64,000 nt of DNA from DTWD01 sp963662965 (GCA_963662965.1 OY759970.1:248001-312000), one strand, 5' to 3'; counted from the stretch's first letter, positions 17,532 to 27,093 are shown. Notes: a model not told the origin generated them from the letters alone. Program-made: numbers and translations.

Positions 17532-18907
17532 TGCCCACTACTCCGCGCCAGGCGAGTGGCCTGAGCTTCACTGCGAGCGACCAGATCGTTCATCTCATCT
17601 CCGAAAAACCCGTCTGGCCAATTAAGGATGTTCCCGAATAAGTCGACCTTCAGTTCCTCTATCCGAGCTCCTGCCCCATCCGTGTGCACGAAATACAGAG
17701 CCGCGTCGTCGGCAGCGAGTTCTTCCTCTGCGATGCGTCGCTGCAGACGTTGCAGGAAGTGTTCAGAGTGACTCTCCACGATGAACTGGCATTCGCGGGG
17801 CATGCCATTTTCACGCGCCCGAATTGCGTCCACGAACAGGTCGGCGAGGTCGGCCTGAACCCGAGGATGCAAGTGAATCTCTGGCTGTTCGAAGATAACA
17901 ATAGATCTTCGAGGGACGTAGAGCACCTCGACGATCACCGGAAGTACCTGACTCACGCCAAATCCGACATCGGTCAGCTTGACCTCTGGAAGTTTCGTAT
18001 TCGTGCGGACCAGCACCTCGTATTCCTTGCGGCCCTTTCCGAGTGCTTGGACCCTGAACTCGCTGATGAGTCGCATCGTACGGAGTCTCTCCGCCACGAG
18101 CTGCGCTAGCCCTTTTTTACGCTGCCCCGTCTTCCAGTTGAATGTTCGGTTACCAGCCGCCAGGATGGCCTCAACGGCCCGGTCGCCCCTGTCGCCGACG
18201 TGACCTGGTGTCTCGCCTGACCACAGGTACAAACGTTTCGGATACTCCCGAAGCGGCCCGACATAAAACAGGCCCTTGAGCATCCGCTCAACTTCCAGCA
18301 CCAGATCTGAGAGGAACGCCGTGTTCTGGTAGTACGCCGTTGCTTCATCCGGAAACCCGTAGAACCTCACCGGATCGGGAAGAGGCCAGCCTCGCCCTAC
18401 ATGACGGACGAGATTGTAGTGCTCCGAGCTAAGGTTAAATCCTTTCTCAGAGTCGCGGCGCCGCATCTCCACCGCAAGCGCGGCCTGTCCTTCATCTAAC
18501 AGGGCGTATCGCAGACTCTGAACAATGGGCTGATGTCGTCTATCAGCGCCAATTGATACCTGAAACGATAGCGTTGCGCCCTTATAGGCATGCTTGCTTA
18601 TGGGATCCGTTACTCTAAGGGACTCGCCGAGGGTCCAATCGAACTCGATTTCCATAGGCTCAGACGTGTCGTGGTTGTGCACCGCGTCCTCGTACGTCCC
18701 CAGGTCGACGAGGGTCCGGCTGTCGCCAAACTGCAAAGCCCGTTGGCGGTCAGACGATTCGGCAGTCTGCTTCAGTAACAGCAGCAATTGCGGAATACTG
18801 GTCTTGCCAGCACTATTGTTACCAAACAGTACGGTCAGCGGCGCAAGGCGAAGGCAGCCGGAATCCTGCCAAGTCTTGAAGTTCGTAAATCGAAGCCTCG
18901 TGAGCAT
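17528..18907 (-). CDS. AAA15/OLD-like ATPase with DUF3696
   Basis: 459 aa. Walker A is GNNSAGKTS at about residue 30, Walker B with the ABC-type end is VIFEQPEIHLHP at about 345, and VESHSEHFLQRLQ is the following His-switch. The C-terminal segment DLFGNILNWPDGFFGDE is the DUF3696 signature. There is no TOPRIM domain, unlike OLD or GajA. ATPases of this type act as sensors or scaffolds in several phage-defence systems (for example AriA in PARIS), where they hold a nuclease effector. It is the first gene of the operon; about 90 bp separate its start from an IS256-like remnant and must hold the promoter. Confidence 0.88.
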   Translation of the reverse strand: MLTRLRFTNFKTWQDSGCLRLAPLTVLFGNNSAGKTSIPQLLLLLKQTAESSDRQRALQFGDSRTLVDLGTYEDAVHNHDTSEPMEIEFDWTLGESLRVTDPISKHAYKGATLSFQVSIGADRRHQPIVQSLRYALLDEGQAALAVEMRRRDSEKGFNLSSEHYNLVRHVGRGWPLPDPVRFYGFPDEATAYYQNTAFLSDLVLEVERMLKGLFYVGPLREYPKRLYLWSGETPGHVGDRGDRAVEAILAAGNRTFNWKTGQRKKGLAQLVAERLRTMRLISEFRVQALGKGRKEYEVLVRTNTKLPEVKLTDVGFGVSQVLPVIVEVLYVPRRSIVIFEQPEIHLHPRVQADLADLFVDAIRARENGMPRECQFIVESHSEHFLQRLQRRIAEEELAADDAALYFVHTDGAGARIEELKVDLFGNILNWPDGFFGDEMNDLVARSEAQATRLARSSGQ

Positions 18908-18995
18908 CCGTACTCCTTAGTCGAACAGTGACCTCCGGGTCGAAGTCGGGCGATGTCTCGTCGTCTGTTGAAATTCAGCGTCGGGTCGGTTAACG

Positions 18996-19244
18996 ACTAT
19001 GCGACGTTCTCCACATCCACGAGGAGACCGAGCGGCTGATCACGCGCCCGGAGGGCGGCGACGATTTGGGGCATGCCGTTGTGTCCCTTCAATCGACGGA
19101 ACCCTTTGACCGCTTCCAGGACGCCAGCTGTGTCCCAGCGTAGCACTACCTGGCCGTCGTACCACCGCTTCACGTGCCGTTTCTCGTGCCGGGTTCGGCT
19201 GATGAGACTCTCTGGCGCATTCGTGGTCGTCAGTGACCGCCGGA
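18996..19244 (-). pseudogene. IS256-like transposase, C-terminal remnant
   Basis: The frame RRSLTTTNAPESLISR ... KRWYDGQVVLRW ... VKGFRRLKGH resembles the C-termini of mutator/IS256-like transposases (motif TTNxxES, then KRWxxGxxxLRW and FRRxxG). Its 5' part is replaced by the IS6 element at 19245. Confidence 0.55.
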
Positions 19245-20036
19245 GGCACTGTCAACTTAACGAGTCCGGGCCAGAATGAGGCGAGTTGATCCCAGGATCA
19301 GGCTGCCGTCACCTGGGCCCACACGGTGAACGACCGTGCTCGCAACATCCGATGATGAGCCGCCCTGAGTAGGTGTCGACCCACGCGAAATAGATTCTGA
19401 ATGACACCGTGGACGTGCAAGAACCGCTGCGCGTGGTCGGATGACGTGAAGCCTCGCATCTGACGTTCGCGTTGTCGCGTGGGTTGATGCGAGACTTCGG
19501 CGCGATTGTTCGCGTATCGCCTCGTGTCATGGGTGACCAGCGGCATGAGGTCCCGATGGGCGACACGGTAGCTGCCCAGCTTGTCGGTCACGAGCCGCAC
19601 GGGTTCCTGTCGCTGACTCTTCAACAGTCGGCGAAAGAATCTCCGCGCTGCACGCCCGTCCCGACGGGGTTGTACGAGGATGTCGATCAGGTCACCGTCT
19701 TGATCCACCGCGCGCCAGAGATACTGGCGCTGACCGTTGATCGTCACGAAGACTTCGTCCAGGAACCACGTATCTCCGAGTCGACCCTGTCGTCGCTTCA
19801 ACTGCCGAGCGTAGTCGGGGCCGAACTTCCCGCACCACTGGCGAACGGTTTCGTAGGACACGATGATTCCTCGTTCGGCCAGCAAATCCTCAACATCCCG
19901 GAAGCTCATGCAGTATCTGTGGTAGAGCCAGACGGCATGGCTGATGATTTCGGGCGGAAAGCGATGCCGATGGTAGCGGGGCCGGAGAGTGTTCATCCCG
20001 GCATTGTGCCGGGCGGAGAGTTAACCTGACAATGCC
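19245..20036 (-). mobile_element. IS6-family element
   Basis: Bounded by inverted repeats GGCACTGTCAACTTAAC (left) and the complement of GGCATTGTCAGGTTAAC (right). 792 bp with one transposase gene. No 8-bp target duplication is visible at the flanks, consistent with recombination after insertion. Its ends resemble those of the 120-bp MITE at 29348-29467. Confidence 0.85.
19298..19996 (-). CDS. IS6-family transposase
   Basis: 232 aa with the IS6 layout: N-terminal HTH RFPPEIISHAVWLYHRY ... FRDVEDLLAERG, first Asp in TWFLDEVFVTING, second Asp in RLVTDKLGSY, Glu in NNRAEVSHQPTRQRE. Length is normal for IS6/IS26-type enzymes. These elements form cointegrates and can carry adjacent DNA, so this copy may have shaped the neighbouring junctions. 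Confidence 0.92.
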   Translation of the reverse strand: MNTLRPRYHRHRFPPEIISHAVWLYHRYCMSFRDVEDLLAERGIIVSYETVRQWCGKFGPDYARQLKRRQGRLGDTWFLDEVFVTINGQRQYLWRAVDQDGDLIDILVQPRRDGRAARRFFRRLLKSQRQEPVRLVTDKLGSYRVAHRDLMPLVTHDTRRYANNRAEVSHQPTRQRERQMRGFTSSDHAQRFLHVHGVIQNLFRVGRHLLRAAHHRMLRARSFTVWAQVTAA

Positions 20037-20315
20037 ATGCACAGGCCGAAGCGGCACTTCGAATCCGCAGACCATACGTCTTGATATAATCACCCGCCAA
20101 CTGCGTGCGTTTTTGCTGGCGTTGTCCTCGTCGAGTCCGGCCCTGCGTCTCTCGATGGCGGCCGCATATGCCCGGCCGATCAGACGGACCTTTACTAGCA
20201 CCACATCAGCAACTGGCGCTGGAGTGCATGGCTAGTCGCGGCCCGTCGGGCCACTCGACCATCTGCCGGCGCGCCGCGCCCGGCAACCGACGCCACACGC
20301 GATCGAGACCACACC

Positions 20316-21677
20316 TTGAGTGAACACTACGCGAATCTGACACGCCGGTTGCGCGAGACGGCGACGTTGGGCTCGGTCGGCGAGCTGCTGGCCTGGGACC
20401 AGGAAACGATGATGCCCCGTGACGCGGCGCGATTCCGGGCCGAAGAACTAGCCGTGGTATCGTCGCTGGTTCACCAGAAGGCCACCGCCGCCGTGGTTGG
20501 TGACCTGATCGCCTCCTGCGAGGCCGACCGGGCGCTGGTCGCCGATCCGGCGATCGCGGCGAATCTCCGTGAGATCCGACGCGACTACGATCGCGCGCTC
20601 AAGCTGCCCTCGGAGTTGGTGGCCGAGATCAGCGAAACGAGCTCCTTAGCGCTGGAGGCGTGGAGGGAGGCGCGAGCGAAGAGTGCGTTCCGCGAATTCG
20701 CTCCGTGGCTCGAGAAGCAGCTCGCCCTCCAGCGCCGCAAGGCGGAGTGCTACGGCGCACCCGCGGGCGGTGAGTTGTACGACGCGTTGGTCGAGGACTA
20801 CGAGCCGGGCATGCGCGGCGACGAGATCGAGCGCCTGTTCGGACCGCTACGCGCGGGACTCCGACCGTTGATCGTGGCCATCACGTCGGCCACGCATCAA
20901 CCCGATCCCACGCTCGAGCGGATCGAGATCCCGCAGGCCCGGCAGCGCGCGTTCAACGAGGCGGTGCTGGCGCAAATCGGCTTCGACCTCGCGGGCGGTC
21001 GCCTCGACATCTCGACACATCCCTTCTCGACCGGGCTCGGGCCGGGCGACACCCGGATCACGACCCGCTACCGTGACGACGCTTTTCTCGATTCGCTCGG
21101 ATCGACGATGCACGAGGCCGGGCACGGCCTGTACGAGCAAGGGTTGCCCAAGGCGGAGCGCCTGGGCCAGCCGGCAGCCGAGGCGCTCAGTCTCGGCTGG
21201 CACGAGAGTCAATCCCGTTTGTGGGAGAACCAGGTCGGACGCTCCTGTGCGTTCTGGAAGTGGGCCGGGCCCGTGGCGCGTGGGATCTTCGGCGACGTGG
21301 TGGACGGGGTCACCGACGAGGACTTCTATCGCGCGGTGAATATCGTGCGGCCGAACCTGATCCGCGTCGAGAGCGACGAGGCGACCTACAACCTGCACAT
21401 CATGCTGCGTTTCGATCTGGAACGGGCGATGATTCGCGGCGATCTGGCGGTGGCCGACCTTCCAGGTGCGTGGAACGACAGAATCAAGAGCGACCTCGGC
21501 CTCGACGTACCCGACGACGCGCGGGGCTGCCTGCAGGACATCCACTGGTCGATGGGATCGGTCGGCTACTTCCCGACCTACACGCTCCTGATCGTTGCGC
21601 CCGCATCCTATCGTTCGGGCTGGAACGGTTTCAGGGGGCAAGGTCAGTCTGGCCGGGTGATCGACGTGCTTGGGTAG
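20316..21677 (+). pseudogene. M32 metallocarboxypeptidase, C-terminally truncated
   Basis: About 423 genuine residues of roughly 500. The HEAGH zinc motif in STMHEAGHGLYEQ and the M32-specific block WHESQSRLWENQVGRS are intact. The native sequence ends near 21590 (VGYFPTYTL); the last 30 residues to the stop at 21677 come from other DNA, so the C-terminal helices that close the cleft are lost. The start is TTG 20316 (reads MSEHYANL). The preceding 279 bp (20037-20315) contain only a weak resemblance to an IS end near 20190. Activity is doubtful. Confidence 0.85.
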
Positions 21678-22043
21678 TTGGTGAGCCTGCACGGCGCCCT
21701 GCGCTATCTGCGGTCAGATAACGGGCCAGAGTTCATCGCGACCGCCCTGCTCCGTTGGTTGCAGACCGTCGAGATCGATACGGCGTTCATCGATCCGGGT
21801 AAGCCCTGGCAGAATGGCACGGACGAATCGTTCAACGGGAAGTTCCGGAACGAATGTCTATCCCTCGAGTGGTTTCGGAATCGGATGGAGGCCAAGGTCG
21901 GGATCGAACGCTGGCGGCGACACTACAACGACGAACGTCCTCACATGAGTCTCGGCGACCTCACCCCCGCCGAGTTCAAGAAGCAGATGGGGACGTCCCA
22001 ATGCTGGTTAGAAGAGAGCCTAAAGGGCGTCATTCTCCAGTAA
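21678..22043 (+). pseudogene. IS3-b OrfB, C-terminal fragment
   Basis: Encodes the second catalytic Asp (YLRSDNGPEFIA) and the Glu (WQNGTDESFNGKFRNE) of the DDE domain plus the terminal HYNDERPHMSLG motif. The N-terminal two thirds are missing, including the first Asp. It may be the continuation of the remnant at 9465-9660, but about 100 residues between the two are not found. Confidence 0.8.
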
Positions 22044-22072
22044 TCAGTGGTCCGAAAAAACCGGGCAGGTCA
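21678..22072 (+). mobile_element. IS3-b, right half with terminal repeat
   Basis: Contains the C-terminal third of an IS407-type OrfB and ends in CCGGGCAGGTCA, the complement of the left end TGACCTGCCC at 9119. The junction on its left fuses it to the truncated carboxypeptidase. Confidence 0.7.
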
Positions 22073-22314
22073 GTCGGTCGCCGTCGCTCGCGTTCGTCAT
22101 GCTAGGACATACTCACGAGGGACATCCCCCTTATCGCTATGGTAGTACCTCCAGTGGGTACCCGGAACGCGAGTGTGCACTGGCACAACTTCGCGCCTGT
22201 TCGGTTTAGATCACGGGTTGTACGGACTCCACTCACCTTCGTATAGATCACGAACTCCGGCGCGGCCACCTTGTTCAGGTAGCCTGTAAGCGCACGGGAA
22301 AGAAGAACCCGACA

Positions 22315-23220
22315 ATGAGCGACCATGACACACCGGAGGAGATCGGTATCTTTGAGCAAGGCGACGAAGTGGTGCTGGCCGAAGACTACGGTGGGCGGGG
22401 TTACTCTGGGGTGGTAATTGACTCCGTGGATACGGACGAGACTCGGCGGCTACTCAAGGTAAACAAGAAGAGGTTGATGTCGACTTGGGCGACGTACGCG
22501 AATCAACGTGGTGGCGCGTATGCTCTGGTGGATTTATGGAGACTGGCATCCGCGATAAGGAGATGCCGACCGCAGCTCAACATTGATGTATTGGGACGCG
22601 CGTCGGATGCGTTCGAGCTGATGCACAGCCGCTATCAAGCGGAACTTATGGCTGAGGCGGTGGGACACCATCCGGGCGCGGTCGCACTGTGCCAGAAGCA
22701 CGCGGAAGACGAACGCGTTGGTGACTTCTTGGTACGCGATAGGGAGTTTGAGGTCAAGACGATACAGACGCTGGGTACCATAGAACAACGTCGCACTGGT
22801 TGGACAACCGCTCAGGCAACGGCGAGAAAATTGGTAAGGGATCTACGGCGCAAGGCCAAGGAGGGATTCCAGCAAATCGCCTCTGACGGGACGGTTGTAT
22901 GTGTCGCTTGGTGTGACTTTGTTGGTGTCGTTCTCGCTAAAGAGCTGGCCGGATTCAGAGTTACGGGGTCTGATATCTTTGAGGATCATAGTTATGTCGT
23001 AGGTGGCAGAAACGAGATTGGGAGAGATCTTTGGTTCGGTTTCCCAACGAACAAAGAGTGGGAACGTACATTGTGCGACTTGGACGCAAGTCTCAATACA
23101 CGGCGATACAGGTCTTTACCCTTGAGTGATCCAGGGGTCAAGTTTGCGACGAACGCGAAGGACTGGATGTCGATGGGGAGAATCATGAGAATAGATGGAT
23201 CACGGCAGCATGAGAACTGA
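22315..23220 (+). CDS. Unrecognised protein with PD-(D/E)XK-like motif
   Basis: 301 aa from ATG 22315, preceded by AAGAAG. I know no named family. Residues 137-148 read DFLVRDREFEVK, which fits the Asp...Glu-X-Lys core of PD-(D/E)XK nucleases, with Glu110 upstream as a possible additional ligand. The N-terminal 55 residues look like a small separate domain. Base composition is noticeably lower in GC than in its neighbours, suggesting horizontal transfer. It stands alone between an IS3-b end and an IS3-a copy, so partners may have been lost. A stand-alone restriction or anti-phage nuclease is possible but unproven. The 242 bp upstream contain no clear gene. Confidence 0.5.
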   Translation: MSDHDTPEEIGIFEQGDEVVLAEDYGGRGYSGVVIDSVDTDETRRLLKVNKKRLMSTWATYANQRGGAYALVDLWRLASAIRRCRPQLNIDVLGRASDAFELMHSRYQAELMAEAVGHHPGAVALCQKHAEDERVGDFLVRDREFEVKTIQTLGTIEQRRTGWTTAQATARKLVRDLRRKAKEGFQQIASDGTVVCVAWCDFVGVVLAKELAGFRVTGSDIFEDHSYVVGGRNEIGRDLWFGFPTNKEWERTLCDLDASLNTRRYRSLPLSDPGVKFATNAKDWMSMGRIMRIDGSRQHEN

Positions 23221-23415
23221 GGGAGAGGTAAGTGCTCGACATCGCCGCTTGCGCCGGAGCGAATGAATTACTGAACCGCCCCGGGTTTGTGAGAGGCCCC
23301 ATTGCTAGCAGCCCGTGGTTAAAAGGGGATCGACACTGCCGATCCGACGTACTACACTCCCGGCATGGCTATGGGTCGTCGCAAGAACCTGGCCCGCACG
23401 ATGCCAATCGACAAG

Positions 23416-23462
23416 ATCCTCACCTGCCGATGCGATACGACACTGGTCGGCCGAGGGCGGTC
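23416..23462. repeat. IS5-b terminal fragment
   Basis: The sequence from AAGATCCTCACC to GGCCGAGGGCGGTC matches the outer end of the IS5-b remnant at 12420-12470. IS3-a copy 1 starts immediately after it. The preceding 195 bp (23221-23415) hold no recognisable gene. Confidence 0.6.
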
Positions 23463-23533
23463 CCCCCTGTGCCAATAATCTGTGAGACAACCTCCCTGGT
23501 GAGATTAGTGTAGGGGCGGGGAAGGTTGGAGAG

Positions 23534-24022
23534 ATGACTCGCATGCCAGAGGCCGTGGAGATGGACGTGGTCGCGGGGCCGGGGGCGACGGGAGCCCGGA
23601 GGGCGACGGGAGGCCCCGGCCCCATGACCACGTCACGCCCGCCCGACCCTGACCCGGAGGTGCCGGCGACGGTCCAGCGCCGGCGCTTCTCCGCAGAATA
23701 TCGGCTCCGCATCCTCACGCAAGCCGACGCGTGCAAGAAGCCCGGCGAGGTGGGGGCCCTGTTGCGTCGCGAGGGGCTGTACTCGTCGCTGTTGACGAAC
23801 TGGCGGCGGCAGCGGGAGGCGGGGGCGCTGCGCGAGATGCGCGGGCGCCGGCGGGGGCCGACACCCCGCCCCGTTGACCCGCGCGTGAAGCAGCTCGAGG
23901 TGGAGAACCGCCGGCTCCAGCGGAAGCTGCAGCGGGCGGAGACGATCATGACGCTCCAAAAAAAAGTTGCCGAGATCCTGGGGATCCCCCTGACACCCAG
24001 CGACGACGACGAGACCGACTGA
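23534..24022 (+). CDS. IS3-a OrfA
   Basis: 162 aa, identical to the OrfA of copies 2 and 4. An HTH-containing region (RRFSAEYRLRILTQADA ... LLRREGLYSSLL) is followed by a coiled coil (QLEVENRRLQRKLQRAE). Near the end, at 23958-23965, lies a run of eight A followed by G in the CAA-AAA-AAA-GTT context. A -1 shift there enters an open frame that runs directly into OrfB, so this is a probable programmed frameshift site. Its TGA overlaps the OrfB ATG (TGATG). Confidence 0.9.
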   Translation: MTRMPEAVEMDVVAGPGATGARRATGGPGPMTTSRPPDPDPEVPATVQRRRFSAEYRLRILTQADACKKPGEVGALLRREGLYSSLLTNWRRQREAGALREMRGRRRGPTPRPVDPRVKQLEVENRRLQRKLQRAETIMTLQKKVAEILGIPLTPSDDDETD

Positions 24023-25035
24023 TGCGCGCCATCGAGGCCGTCACGACGCCGGGCGAGACGGCGGCGCTGTGTCACAGCGTCGGCGTGTCCCGGGCGGCGC
24101 TCTATCGCCGGCGGCGCCCCGCGCCCCGCGCCACACCACCGCGGCCCCGTGCGCCGTCGCCGCGCGCGCTGGGTGCCACCGAACGCCAGGCGGTGCTCAA
24201 CGTGTTGCACAGCGAGCGGTTCATCGACCAGTCGCCCGCCGAAGTCCATGCCACGTTGCTCGAGGAGCAGCGGTACCTCTGTGCCCCGCGCACAATGTAT
24301 CGGGTGCTCGCGGCGGCCACGGAAGTGCGCGAGCGGCGCGCCCAGGCCCGGCATCCGGCGTATACCGCACCCGAGCTCGTGGCAACGCGCCCGAATCAGG
24401 TCTGGTCGTGGGACATCACCAAACTCAAGGGCTCGATCCCGTACCGCTACTACTCGCTGTACGTCATCCTCGACCTCTTCAGCCGCTACGCGGTGGGCTG
24501 GATGGTCGCGCGCCACGAAAATGCGCACCTGGCGGAGCGCCTGATTGCGGCGACCTGCCTGAAGCAGGGCATCGCCCCGCACCAACTCACCATTCATGCG
24601 GACCGTGGCGCGCCTATGCGGAGCAAGCTCGTCGCGCTGCTCTTCTCGGATCTGGGCATCGACGGTCATTCGCGGCCCCGCGTGAGCAACGACAATCGTT
24701 CTCCGAAGCGCAGTTGCGGACCGTGAAGTACCGGCCGGAGTTTCCTGGCCGGTTCGGCTCGCTCCAACACGCCCGCGCCGTCAGCCGCGATCTGTTCGCG
24801 TGGTACAACGACGCGCACCATCACAGCGGGACACCAATGCCGGTCGCGACGGTCCTCGCGGTCCGGCACCGCAGATACGCCGCCCATCCCGAGCGGTTCG
24901 TGCAGGGGCCCACGTCCAGAAACACCGCGGCCGTGTGGATCAATCGGCCGCGCAACCGACCCGCGACAAGATGCCCCAGGAGCGACGCCCGTCACCCCGG
25001 ACGACCCACAGTATGGGGTGATCCGCCGGTCACAA
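24022..25035 (+). pseudogene. IS3-a OrfB, decayed by small deletions
   Basis: Identical to intact OrfB up to about 24660, then a 3-bp deletion, a 1-bp deletion after AGCAACGACAATC that shifts the frame, and further deletions of 1-30 bp (for example the loss of the stretch coding LSYLTPTAVHYGRAA). The Glu of the triad falls after the frameshift. Non-functional. Confidence 0.85.
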
Positions 25036-25049
25036 CCCATCCCGATGCG

Positions 25050-25598
25050 ATCACGCTCGACACTGGTCGGCTCGAGACACGGCGGTCATCCGATTCAGGA
25101 TCTCACAGCCGAGGACGAACCTCACTCTCCTGCCTGGCTGGACTCCGGGCGCGAAGGCCATCGCCGATGATGGACGTGTAGCGGAAGCACGCGTTCTCCA
25201 CCCGGCTCTGACGATGGCACCCTGACACCTGCTTCCAACGGCGCCGGCCGACCTGCTTCACCCACGTCATCGTCCGATCCCGCGCGGGCGACCGCGGGCC
25301 GTGGCCAGAGACGTTCGCCGTCTTGGCCGGTGGGATGATGACTGTCGCACCCCGCGCCGTCGGGGTCTCGTAGACGGCGACCGTGTCAGAGGCGGCGTCA
25401 GCGGTGACGCGCACGAGAGGGCTCTCGACCGCGGTGAGTAGATCGAGGGCGGTGGTCGCATCATCACCCGTCGCCTCGGTCAGCGTGTGGACGAGGATCA
25501 CGCCGGACTGATCGACGCCACGGTGGAGCTTCCGCCAGCCACTGCTGCCGCGGCCACCGTGTTTCGCGGCCGCCCACTCACCTTCCCCAACGATGGAT
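25050..25598 (-). pseudogene. IS5-b transposase, C-terminal half
   Basis: On the minus strand the frame encodes KHGGRGSSGWRKLHRGVDQ, then VRVTADAASDTVAVYE (second Asp region) and VENACFRYTSIIGDGLRAR (Glu region), an IS5-family transposase different from IS5-a. The N-terminal half is replaced by IS5-a copy C at 25599; the right terminal repeat region merges with IS3-a copy 1. Confidence 0.75.
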
Positions 25599-26685
25599 GC
25601 CTTGGTGCACAACTCGCGATCTCGGTCAATAATTGCCCTCCACCCCGAGATCCGAGGTCCCGCATGACGAGTTTCAAGCGCACCCAGCGGAAGTACGTCC
25701 AGAAGGCCTACCGTGTCCGGAATTGGCGGGAGTACGAGACGGGTCTCCGCGCTCGCGGGAGTCTGACCGTCTGGCTCGGACTCACCGATGGCAAGCTCGC
25801 CAACTGGAACTCGCCGAGGCCGACGCGCAGGAAGCCAGGCCGACAACGCAAGTACTCGAACCACGCCATCGAGACGACGGTCACCTTGGGCTTGGTGTTT
25901 GGCCTGGCGTCCAGGCAGACTGAGGGCTTCCTGCGCTCGCTGCTGACGCTCCTGAATCTGGACAACGACGTGCCCGACCACAGCACGATCTCGCGGCGCA
26001 AGGCGAGGCTGGGGAAGGTTGCTTCCTACGAGAGGCGAACCGTGAAGCCCGTCCACCTCCGCATCGACAGCAGCGGTCTTTCAGTGCACGTCGGCCAGTT
26101 GCGCACTCCGCCGAAAGCCAGGGACTACCGCAAGCTGCACCTCGCTGTGGATGAGCAAACCAGTGACGTGGTCGCCTGCGAGCTCACGAGCAAGCGGGCT
26201 CGAGACGCTTCCCGGGTGGCGTCACTCGTCGGCCAGATCGAGCGTCCCATCGCCTCGGCCAAGGCCGACGCCGCGTACGACACCGGCGACGTCTATCAGA
26301 CGCTGGAGAATCACCGTGCTCATCGATCGCCGAAGGTGCTGATACCGCCACGAAAGGGCGCTCAGCTCGCGCTCGACTCCGCGGGCACGCGACAGCGGCA
26401 TCGTAACATCCGAGCACGATCACGTGTTGGGAAACGGAAGTGGTACGTCGCATCGGGCTACAGCAGGCGAAGCAAGGTGGAGACGACGTTCCACCGCTAC
26501 AAGGCCATCCTGGGCTCAGCGATGCGAGCGAGGGGACTGGCGTCCCAGAGAGTCGAGGTGAGGTTGGGGTGCAAGATTCTGAACACCATGACGGCACTCG
26601 GGATACCCGATGGCGAGATGATCGGATGACCGGCAGGCGGAGTCACGGGAGACTCTCAGCCCTCAATGGAGTTGTGCACCAAGGC
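25599..26685 (+). mobile_element. IS5-a, copy C (full length)
   Basis: 1087 bp between perfect inverted repeats. It lies between an IS5-b fragment and an IS1182-like fragment that belong to different elements, again without a target duplication. Confidence 0.92.
25664..26629 (+). CDS. IS5-a transposase (complete reference copy)
   Basis: 321 aa, IS5 family, IS903-like. Blocks: RKWR-like RVRNWREYETGLRARGS at the N-terminus, DHSTISRRKARLG, first Asp in RIDSSGLSVHVG, KLHLAVDEQTSD, second Asp in ADAAYDTGDVYQ, IPPRKGAQ, and Glu in KVETTFHRYK. This copy retains the native TGA after GEMIG, which copies A and B have lost, so it is the best candidate for the active form. A HLLIDSS to HLRIDSS change distinguishes it. 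Confidence 0.92.
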   Translation: MTSFKRTQRKYVQKAYRVRNWREYETGLRARGSLTVWLGLTDGKLANWNSPRPTRRKPGRQRKYSNHAIETTVTLGLVFGLASRQTEGFLRSLLTLLNLDNDVPDHSTISRRKARLGKVASYERRTVKPVHLRIDSSGLSVHVGQLRTPPKARDYRKLHLAVDEQTSDVVACELTSKRARDASRVASLVGQIERPIASAKADAAYDTGDVYQTLENHRAHRSPKVLIPPRKGAQLALDSAGTRQRHRNIRARSRVGKRKWYVASGYSRRSKVETTFHRYKAILGSAMRARGLASQRVEVRLGCKILNTMTALGIPDGEMIG

Positions 26686-27060
26686 AGCCGCCGCCTGATG
26701 CGCCAACGCGGCGAACGGATCGAACGCTCGTTTGCGCATCTCTACGACACGGGCGGGATGCGGCGCACCCATCTGCGCGGCCACACGAACATCCTGAAGC
26801 GCCTCCTGATTCATGCGGGTGGCTTCAATCTCGGGCTCGTCATGCGTCATCTGATCGGGATCGGCACGCCGCGCGGGCTGCAGGGCCGCGTGGCCGCTGT
26901 TCTTGCGACGTTAGGGGTGCTCATGGGCGTCGTCCGACGTCGGCTCACCACGATTTCGTCGTCGCATCGACTCATCCCGGCCGTGCGCGGTCGGCTCGCG
27001 TCACTGGCCACGTTTGCCGTCAACTCGTCAGCGGCGATCACTTGCACCACGGGCTGCTAG
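26686..27060 (+). pseudogene. IS1182-like transposase, C-terminal fragment
   Basis: Encodes the Glu-containing tail ERSFAHLYDTGGMRRTHLRG and NILKRLLIHAGGFNLGLV, closely related to the 3' part of 11248-12447. It starts exactly at the end of IS5-a copy C. Confidence 0.8.
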
Positions 27061-27093
27061 GGCGAATCGTGTGACAAGACGGAGGGAATGTTA

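Larger units (their letters stand above)
23463..25040 (+). mobile_element. IS3-family element IS3-a, copy 1 (decayed)
   Basis: Starts with the IS3-a left end CCCCCTGTGCCAATAATC. orfA is intact, orfB carries several short deletions, and the right end is lost and merges into IS5-b sequence after about 25040. Confidence 0.85.

Noticed and set aside
22102..22359. An 85-residue minus-strand frame upstream of the PD-(D/E)XK-like gene
   Set aside because: It overlaps the start of the better-supported plus-strand gene and lacks a recognisable motif.
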